Of a stretch of 40,986 nt of DNA, positions 33,984-40,986 are shown piece after piece (within the stretch, counting starts at the first letter, position 1; each line of letters begins with the position of its first letter). The notes beneath the pieces are model-generated. The model saw only the letters and a program-made list of their open reading frames with translations, made no database searches and had not been told where the DNA came from. This DNA is from Euprymna scolopes. Its lineage: Eukaryota > Mollusca > Cephalopoda > Sepiida > Sepiolidae. The stretch covers positions 77,017,984 through 77,058,969 of the forward strand of contig CM044487.1 of the NCBI GenBank assembly GCA_024364805.1. Reading direction: 5' to 3'. A program made the position numbers and the translations under genes.

Positions 33984-34200
33984 GAATGGCCAATATTAAA
34001 TAAAAGAATAGCCAATATTAATAAAATAGCCAATATTGAATTAAAGAATAGCCAATATTAAATAAAAGAACAGCCAATATTAAATAAAAGAACAGCCAAT
34101 ATTAAATAAAAGAACAGCCAATATTAAATAAAAGAATAGCCAATATTAAATAAAAGAATAGCCAATATTAATAAAAGAATAGCCAATATGAAATAAATGC
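33984..34200 (+). repeat. 22-bp minisatellite, 10 copies
   Basis: Ten head-to-tail units of the form AGCCAATATTAAATAAAAGA plus two bases. Units 4-6 are identical (with AACAG), while outer units vary in length or sequence. It sits in the leader region ahead of the second gag. Confidence 0.92.
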
Positions 34201-34517
34201 TATAAACTCCTTTCCACAGATAAGTAACTAATTCTCTTTAAGGAAAAAAAGAGGAAAAAAATGTGTACGATCAACAGGGAATTGAACCCATTACCTACAC
34301 ATTGCAAAAATTGACAAATGAAAAACAAAATCTATCGCTTTCTGTATAAATGCAAACGCCAAATTATTTTCTCAGACAAATTGCCACACGAGGAAATAAA
34401 TATATGAAATATTCGTTAAATAACCAGGTACGAATTTTGCAAAGGTTTTATTTCTATAGGAAAAGTAAATCAACAAACTCATTTTGTCATTAAGTAATTC
34501 CACATCGTTAAAAAAAA

Positions 34518-37065
34518 AATGGACGATTTTGCAAAACACATTTTGGAAATAGTGAAATTCCAACAAAGTCAACAATTAGAGCTTGAAAAAAGATTCCGAG
34601 AACAGCATTTGCCAATACAAAAACAAAACAAAGAGAAACAGTTAAATTTAATACAATATTTTGAGGAAAAACAAGGAAGAAAAAAATGAACAAACAAATA
34701 TTGGAAAAGCAGTTAGATTTAATGAAATTCTTTGAGGAACAACAGGAAAGAGAAAGGAAAGAAATGAATGAACAAATATTGGAATTGAAAAAATTACATT
34801 TAGAGCAACAAAACCAGTCAGAAAAAAAAAAATGGATTTGATAACGCAAGTTTTAGTGAATAAGGACAGCGGAGAAGAAACCAGCACGGCTTTTTCTCGT
34901 AATGCAATCTGGTCAGCTATTGATACATTTCACTATGCTCCTGAGGAAGACCTAACGTTTGAGGCATATTTCAGAAGATTTGAAGATCTTTTTAAAATTG
35001 ATTGCAGTGCATGGACAAATCAAAACATATCGAACATAACAAATTCGTGGACTATATTTTACCAAGAAAAACCAACGAATTGTTGTTTGACGAGACAGTC
35101 AAATTGTTAATGGAGTTGTACTGTCCAAAAAGAAGCTTTTCTCATAAAATATGGAAATGCATGAATCTTACACATAAGGAGAGTCAGGACTATACGATTT
35201 TTGCGTCTATAGTTAATAAGCACTGTGACTATTTCAAATTGTCGTCATTAACGGCAGACAATTTCAAATGCTTAATATTCACAAAAGGTTTGATAGCAAC
35301 AAAAGACGCCGATATAAGATGTTGTGCTCAAAATAAATTGGAATTAGAACCTGATTTGACACTTCAGAAACTGGCTGAAGATTGTCAGCGGTTTGTGGCA
35401 ATGAAGCAAGATTCCTGAAACATAGAGGAAGCAGGTATCACTCACATTAAAAAAGATGCTTCAAAAATAAAGGACACCTGCCCGCCAGCAATTACCAATG
35501 AAGAGGCAAAAAGAACCCTTCACAAAATTATCAGGATAGACAAAACATAGGACCCCTTGTAGCAAATGTGGAGAACCTCATGGGTACAATGCACGTCAAT
35601 ACCTAAGGAAAATAACATGTGACCTATGCAAGTGAGCAGGGCACAAGGCCTCATATTGCAGAGCAAAAGTAGAAAAAAAGAGCTACGTAAAAACTGCAAA
35701 AATAGACCTTTCACCAACAGAGAACATAAGGAAATACGTTACGGTGAGAATCAAAAATAAAGAAGTAAAACTGCAGCTTCATTCAGGGTCGGATTTATCA
35801 ATGATAAATTTTCACACGTAGAAGAGATCAGGAAAGCCCATGATGACAAAGACGAATAAAGTCGCAAGATTGGTGAAAAATAAATTTTGAGGGTGAGGTA
35901 GTTATTAATGTGTCACTAAAAAGAATGACAAAAACGCTAAAAGTTTTTGTCCTCCGCAACAAACTTATTCGGAACCAATTGGATTCAGAAATTTGAATTA
36001 TGGGACTTGCCAATGAGTGGTTTTTGTCACAAAGCCGAAAACCTAACGGCCGAAGCCAACAAAGTCAAAAAAGACCTTAAAAAATCTTTCCCAAGTGTTT
36101 TCTCTGAAAAGCTTGGATGCTGCACAAAAATAATGGTGAGATTCGAATTGCTGGATGAAGCAAAACCAATATTCAAAAAGCTATGGAGCGTACCTTCGCT
36201 TCGAGGGAAAAAATTGAAAAAGAATTGGAAAGACTAGTTAACACTGGGATTTTAACGCCTATTAACTATAGTGAGTGGGCAGCCCCCCCCCATATACGTG
36301 AAAAAAAAAATCTAAAGAGATTAGTGTGGACTTCTCGACCGGATTGAATGCATCGCTCAAGGACCATCACTACCCACTACCAAACCCAGACAAAATATTT
36401 GCTAAGTTAAATGGCAGAAATTTTTTTTCTAAAATAGACTTAAGTGATACCACAAATACCAGTAGAGGAAGATAGCTTGAAACTTTTGTGTATCTCAACA
36501 CACAAAGGACTTTATAAATTCATTAGATTAGCATTTGGTATAAAAGTAACACCTGCAATTTTCCAACAGGTAATTAATACTTTGCTAAGCGGTTTGGATT
36601 TTGCAATAGGCTATCTGGACGATATTCTTATGCGTAGTCAAAATGTTGAACAACATAGAGATCATGTATTTCAAGTGTTTGACACAATAAAAACATTGAA
36701 GGAAGCAAAATGCGATGGGGGGGGGGATTAAATACCTGGGTCATATCATAGATAAGGATGGGAGGAGACCCGATCCAGACAGGTCCACAGCTATAAAAGA
36801 CCTCATAATGTAATTACATTGCAGAGTTTTTTAGGGCTCGCGAACTATTATCAAACATTCATTAAGAACATGCATGAATTGCATGCGCCATTGAATGTAC
36901 TAATAAAAAGCACAAAAAAATGGGACTGGACGCCTGAGTGCCAGGCAGCGTTTAAGAAATTAAAAGATCTATTAATGTTGGATTCATCCCTGACTCATTT
37001 CAATCCGAAACAAGAGATTATTGTTGCAACTGACGCAAGTTTCTGCCCACCATTAATGATATCAT
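34518..37065 (+). pseudogene. LTR fossil: second gag-pol segment
   Basis: A second Ty3/Gypsy-type coding segment: a Gln/Lys-rich coiled-coil-like gag start (about 34518), gag body (34830-35420), zinc-knuckle-like cysteines (about 35560-35660), a protease-like segment (about 35770), RT (about 36130-36780, with IGYLDDIL as the catalytic-loop region), connection and RNase H start (to about 37065, with IVATDAS). It resembles element A's gag and so is a related copy. Fossil, with many lesions. Confidence 0.8.
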
Positions 37066-37408
37066 TACAGGCACATTTTGCAACGTGTTACTTCTGTGCT
37101 GGATCGAATTCAACAATATGGATTCCACTTAAGACCAGACAAATGCAAATTCTTTCAAACTTTTGTGAAATACCTTGGATTCATATTTGACAAAAAATAT
37201 TCGAAAACCAGATCTAGAGAATATTCAGGTAATAAAGCACATGGCAGCTCCAAAGGATGTTGCAACACTACAATCCTTTTTGGTCCTTGTAAGTCATTAT
37301 GGTTCATTCTGCACAAGTTTTATACAGCTAACTGCTTACAAAGATGGTCAACTATGCTTTTAGATTATGATATGAGCATCCTACAAGCATCACACACGAA
37401 AGGGGAAG
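37066..37408 (+). pseudogene. LTR fossil: separate RT piece and polypurine tract
   Basis: After the RNase H start the sequence returns to a reverse-transcriptase thumb-type segment (DRIQQYGFHLRPDKCKFF, VKYLGFIFD), so it is from another copy or a rearrangement. It ends in an RNase-H-end-like stretch and then the purine run GAAAGGGGAAG (37398-37408) that directly abuts the right LTR-A, as a polypurine tract should. Fossil, broken. Confidence 0.65.
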
Positions 37409-37659
37409 TGTTATAACAATAAAAAGGGCACCTTTCTAAATAAAGAAAGTTAAGTCATCATCCTTTGCTCTGGGTTATGGCCCTTTAAAACGAGAGAGTT
37501 CTATGGGAAGAGACTAGCAAGATGGTTTCATGCCAAACATTCAATATCACCATGTAAATAAGTTAATGTTTCTACCATGAATAAAATGAGTTAAAATACA
37601 AATAAGTCTGTATAATTGTTATTATCATATCCTGATGTCACATTTTTCCAAACACAACA
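37409..37659 (+). repeat. LTR-A, right copy
   Basis: Starts TGTTATAACA straight after a polypurine tract and ends CCAAACACAACA, giving the usual TG...CA ends. Matches the split left copy. Confidence 0.8.
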
Positions 37660-37772
37660 CATGTGAAAATATCAGTAATTTGTGCTTATATCTGCTATAA
37701 TATGTCCATACTGAACCAAGTTAAATTGTTTATCTTATTACTTTTGAATAAGAACACATGGAAAGAGACTAG

Positions 37773-38285
37773 AACTCTTCACAAAGTCACTAAATCATGG
37801 CGTGACTTTATTACAATGAACAAAATTCTGTGGAACCATTAAAAATGGTTTGTCTGTTGCTTTTTTTTTATTACATGAGGAATCTTTTTGAGTTAAAATT
37901 TATTGAGAAATACACATTTTTAAGTATATATATACATTAGGTAATTGATAACATGTTTTCAGGCACACAGCTTGTTGATATAAAAAGCAAAACACTGATG
38001 TGAAAACAAACTGGAAAACGAAACGAGCACTTTCTTCATTATTCTAGACAATGGTTCCTCGGTTCATTTTCCGTTTCAGGTCACAAGTGTTTCGTTTTAC
38101 ATCAACAAGCTGTAAGCTCAAAAAAGGTGTTTTCATTGTTCAATGTATAGATATATAAAGTGTGTATTTCTCAATAGATTTTAACTTGAAAAGATTTACT
38201 CATGAAATAATTAAAAAAAAACAAACAAATCATTTTTTATGCATTATGTTTCCTCGCGATTTTGTGACTTTGTCAAACTCTTTAC
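37773..38285. mobile_element. Foldback element, about 510 bp
   Basis: Left arm and reverse-complemented right arm agree over about 200 bases: CACAAAGTCAC/GACAAAGTCAC, GTTAAAAT(T/C)TATTGAGAAA, TACACA, ATACATT and ACAGCTTGTTGAT, with TAAAA and CACTG/CACTTGTGA following. The arms nearly meet at the centre (about 38040), leaving only about 60 bases of loop. There is no coding frame. This is a non-autonomous foldback-type element in the CUX intron, immediately after the LTR complex. Confidence 0.8.
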
Positions 38286-38443
38286 CATCAAATAATCATT
38301 AAGATTAATTAAGCTAATTTTCAGATTAAAAATAAAAAAACAAACTAATTTTTAGACTCAAAAATAAAAAAAAGTATTATTCAACCATTTTCAAATGCAT
38401 TTTATTAGTAAACTAAACATAAAAATCACAAGAAAATGCTAAC

Positions 38444-38539
38444 CTGTAATTGATGGCTCATGTTTGTACTCAGATCATGAGCTATGGGTGGTGATGACCG
38501 TCGATTAGCAGAACGTTGAATGCTAGTGAAATTTTTAGT
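38444..38539 (-). CDS. CUX1: CUX exon, linker before CUT repeat 2
   Basis: A 96-base exon with acceptor TTATTTCAG just above 38539 and donor GTTAGC from 38443. Only one frame is open across it, giving 32 residues (TKNFTSIQRSANRRSS then PPIAHDLSTNMSHQLQ), and it is in phase 0 at both ends. It therefore splices in frame to the exon beginning at 27880. The content is a polar, basic linker without a domain, expected between CUT repeats 1 and 2. It is assigned to CUX from phase, strand, GC-richer composition and position; the linker itself is not diagnostic. It could be an alternatively used exon, since skipping it keeps the frame. Confidence 0.75.
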
Positions 38540-38603
38540 CTGAAATAACACAAAAACAAAAGAATAAAAATTATTGAGTTGACTTATTGCTTTAAAGTAT
38601 CAG

Positions 38604-38647
<44 letters not shown>

Positions 38648-38856
38648 TGAGAAATTCAAATCAATGGGAGGATCTATACCAAAGAAATCATAGTATTGAT
38701 GAAAGTAGCTGATATATCATTGAAAATTCTAGAGTTTGAAAACCAACCCATATAACAAGGTGACACTAACCAATCACAGCTCAAACCTGTGGCTGCAAAA
38801 GCATAAAGGCCTATTCAACTAAACGTGACATCATATGAAATAGATCTAGTTGCAGT
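38540..38856. other. CUX intron with (ATA)n microsatellite
   Basis: Intronic DNA upstream of the linker exon on the minus strand, with about 39 bases of ATA repeats at 38604-38642. No gene. Confidence 0.6.
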
Positions 38857-39008
38857 TAGGGTTGGATCAAATACAATTGTATTTGTATTTCAATTGTATT
38901 TAAATACAATTTTAATGTAATTGTATTTGTATTTTAACATCACAAGAAAAAGTAATTTGTATTTGTATTATGGCATCCAGGCAAATAGTAATTTGTATTT
39001 GTATTTAT

Positions 39009-39056
<48 letters not shown>

Positions 39057-39398
39057 AGGAAACTTTCAGAGCTCTAATGATAATAAAATGCAATGAGGAC
39101 ATGATATAGAATGTAATGTAGATGTCAAATTTGGAAGGAAATATTTCTTTTTTTTTTCTTCTTTTTTTTTTGCATATTTTAAGATTTCTTTATTACTTTG
39201 AAAAAAAAAAGTACTTATATTTGTTTTTGTTTAAATCAGTTATTGTATTTTTATTTGTATTTTGAGATTGAGGAATAAAAGTATTTGTATTTGTATTTTT
39301 AGACTTAGGAATAAAAGTATTTGTATTTGTATTTCTGGTAACCTAAATGACAGTATTTGTATTTCAATTGTTAAAAGTCAGTATTTGATCCAACCCTA
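38857..39398. mobile_element. hAT-type MITE, 542 bp
   Basis: Begins TAGGGTTGGATCAAATAC and ends GTATTTGATCCAACCCTA, a perfect 18-base terminal inverted repeat, and is flanked by the perfect 8-bp duplication GTTGCAGT (38849-38856 and 39399-39406). The 8-bp duplication and the (C/T)AGGG-type ends fit the hAT superfamily. The interior is built largely of TTTGTATT-like units and holds a GA microsatellite (about 39013-39050) and T-rich runs. It has no coding frame. Confidence 0.88.
39013..39050. repeat. (GA)n microsatellite inside the hAT MITE
   Basis: About 38 bases of GA. The arginine/glutamate open frame over it is an artefact. Confidence 0.95.
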
Positions 39399-39406
39399 GT
39401 TGCAGT

Positions 39407-40487
39407 GATTCAGTTTTTTTTTTTGTTTTTTTAAGTATTAGAAAAAAAACTACAATAAAGAAAAGAAACAGTGTATAATACTGAAAGAGTATTTCCCAAA
39501 GTGATTTTAATCATAAAACTTCTACCGCAGTTAATATGCAATAAAAAAAAAGTATGGAGGCATGAAAACACTAGTTATCATAATGACTAAAAAAACTCAC
39601 AAACTCATGTAATTATGTATTTTCTAAAATCTGTTTAATTGATAACTAATCAATTTGTATAAGAGTATGCTCAGTTATGTTTGTACATACATTATCACCT
39701 TTCACACATATTAAAAAAAAATGAGATCGTCTGATTGGCAAAGATGAAATGCAAACAAAAAAATTTAACTAAAAATTAAATTGGTGTTACTAAGGTAAAA
39801 ATATTCAGACTTTACCCATTTTGAAATGAATTGTTACAAAATCGATTTTTTTTTGTCAACTTAATTTGTAAGAGTTCTTTCTTTTTATGTTAATGCAATT
39901 TTAATATGTCTAACGGTTACAATTTTAGAAATTTACATAAATTTACATAAAGAATATTTAATTGGCAATTATTTTACAGTATAAAGACAGAACATTTATC
40001 ATTTTAAAAAGATTTCAATTGTTACAGTTTTAAATAAAGAGACATATTCAGTTTTTTTATTAATAGAACATTTAGCTAACAATGACTTTCTTTTAGAAAA
40101 GAAACAATTGTTTCTTAATATTATCGAGGCAATACATGGTCAATCATTGCTATGTTGATAGCAGTTATATTCGACAGGCTCTTACAAATTTTTGGTAGTC
40201 CATCTTTTCATATATCCACATATCAAGAAAATGAACACATGCATATTTTTGTGTATTACTTGTAAGGCCAAATAAATCCTGTTATACTTTTATGCATATG
40301 TTTTTTTATTTAGTTCATCTCTTATGTTAGTGAAACAATTACAAAAGCAATAATTCTTTGTAATGTGATTTTATCACATACTTTTAACGTCTAATCTCAG
40401 TCTATTATGCTGAAGATTTTGCTTCTGAAATCACTCAATTTTCATTTTAAAATGACTTTTGTCTTATGTTATATATAGCAAAATCAC
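39407..40487. other. CUX intron, no gene seen
   Basis: AT-rich intronic DNA. A short tandem duplication AAATTTACATAAATTTACAT occurs near 39929. Nothing else recognised. Confidence 0.5.
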
Positions 40488-40582
40488 GTTGACACACCAG
40501 TTCCCATTATATTACCGAAGTTAAGCATCATTGAGCTTGGTCAGTACTAGATGAATAGATTTTGGAATACAAAGTGTTTTAT
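40488..40582 (+). pseudogene. 5S rRNA-derived repeat head
   Basis: Follows 5S rRNA in order: TTGACACACCAG, CCGAAGTTAAGCA (5S: CGGAAGCTAAGCA), GAGCTTGGTCAGTACTAGAT (5S: CCTGGTTAGTACTTGGAT), GGAATACAAAGTG (5S: GGGAATACCGGGTG). It is far too diverged to be a working 5S gene and is closest to the head of the repeat at 19663. The next 100 bases (to about 40685, with AATCAAGCAGTGCTGAGTC and GGTTGGGATTGTGCAACC) look like a second, more worn 5S-like unit. Confidence 0.6.
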
Positions 40583-40685
40583 GGACTCTCTACTTAGCTT
40601 GACATTGTTTCTGATCATTCTGGATTTGCCACTAAAATCAAGCAGTGCTGAGTCAAGAGAGGTGTGGTTGGGATTGTGCAACCCT

Positions 40686-40986
40686 TGTTTCAATTGTAAG
40701 TGAAGCTACCTTTATAGAGGGTATTCATTGTTTGAATAGAAACCATGAGATAGGGTGTCTTTTGTGCTCAAGTTAAAGCTAAAATATCATAATGGTCAAA
40801 TCTCGATTACTATGCAGATCAGATAGACTTCTTTTGATCAATCTTGCTTTTAAGTAAAAGATAAAAGGGGGAGGGGAAGGACGGTGTTCAAACATGTATT
40901 GATTGAATATTAAACAGAGTAAATTATACATTCTGCACTCAATTCTTTTCTTTAAATCTTCTTTAGGAATTCAAAAAAAAAAAAAA
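40686..40986. other. Intronic DNA to window end
   Basis: No gene seen. The window closes in a short A-run. Confidence 0.5.

Larger units (their letters stand above)
29267..37659 (+). mobile_element. Ty3/Gypsy-type LTR fossil complex
   Basis: A fossil region bounded by two copies of one LTR (here LTR-A, about 250-260 bases). The left copy starts TGTTATAGCG at 29267 and the right starts TGTTATAACAATAAAAAGGG at 37409. The left copy is split by a second LTR element (29491-31229). The interior is a mosaic of at least two gag-to-pol segments of related elements and a separate RT piece. The two LTR-A copies differ at about one base in five by eye, implying an old insertion. No clear target duplication was found outside. 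Everything is broken, with well over ten lesions in total. Confidence 0.8.

Noticed and set aside
34262-34300. tRNA-like T-arm on the minus strand (GGGTTCAATTCCC)
   Set aside because: Only a B-box-like stretch is present; no matching A-box, anticodon arm or acceptor stem can be built around it, so no tRNA or SINE is called.
1-40986. CRISPR arrays, operons, bacterial-type regulation
   Set aside because: The sequence is clearly eukaryotic; the tandem repeats present are head-to-tail minisatellites without unique spacers.

Overview
This is eukaryotic, AT-rich, repeat-laden DNA. The only host gene I can read with confidence is a cut/CUX homeobox transcription factor on the minus strand. Three exons are visible (38539-38444, 27880-26776, 20838-20317). 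Their splice phases fit together (0, then 1, then 1), and they encode a linker, CUT repeat 2 and CUT repeat 3. Upstream exons (coiled coil, CUT repeat 1) and the homeodomain exon lie outside the window or are not recognisable, so nearly everything else here is CUX intron. Long introns, the type of CUT domains, Merlin, Jockey-like LINEs, 5S- and tRNA-derived SINEs and the widespread 'EADT' uncharacterised-protein element together suggest a marine invertebrate, most likely a mollusc and perhaps a cephalopod. That is inference.

Layout. 1-20316 is the intron after CUT repeat 3. It holds one candidate plus-strand exon of unknown origin (1204-1326), a minus-strand LINE fragment, a decayed Merlin transposase, an inverted-repeat element (6330-7145), a tRNA-derived SINE, a 4.7-kb DNA transposon with about 275-bp terminal inverted repeats (11348-16021), two copies of a palindromic repeat family and a 5S-derived SINE. 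20839-26775 is the next intron, with a 37-bp minisatellite and a nearly full-length Jockey-superfamily LINE. 27881-38443 is the third intron, with a mariner remnant, a Tc1-type MITE, a third palindromic repeat, a nested and mosaic set of Ty3/Gypsy-type LTR fossils (29267-37659, including a 100-N assembly gap) and a foldback element. Beyond the 38.5-kb exon lie a hAT-type MITE with a perfect 8-bp target duplication and a 5S-derived repeat.

How it fits together. There is no operon-like or multi-gene host system. The window is the middle of one developmental regulator whose introns have been filled by mobile elements of nearly every class. The most noteworthy item is the long-TIR transposon. Its broken coding region matches motif by motif a protein family seen, from memory, in many metazoan genomes as 'uncharacterized', and the terminal inverted repeats here show it travelling as a DNA transposon.
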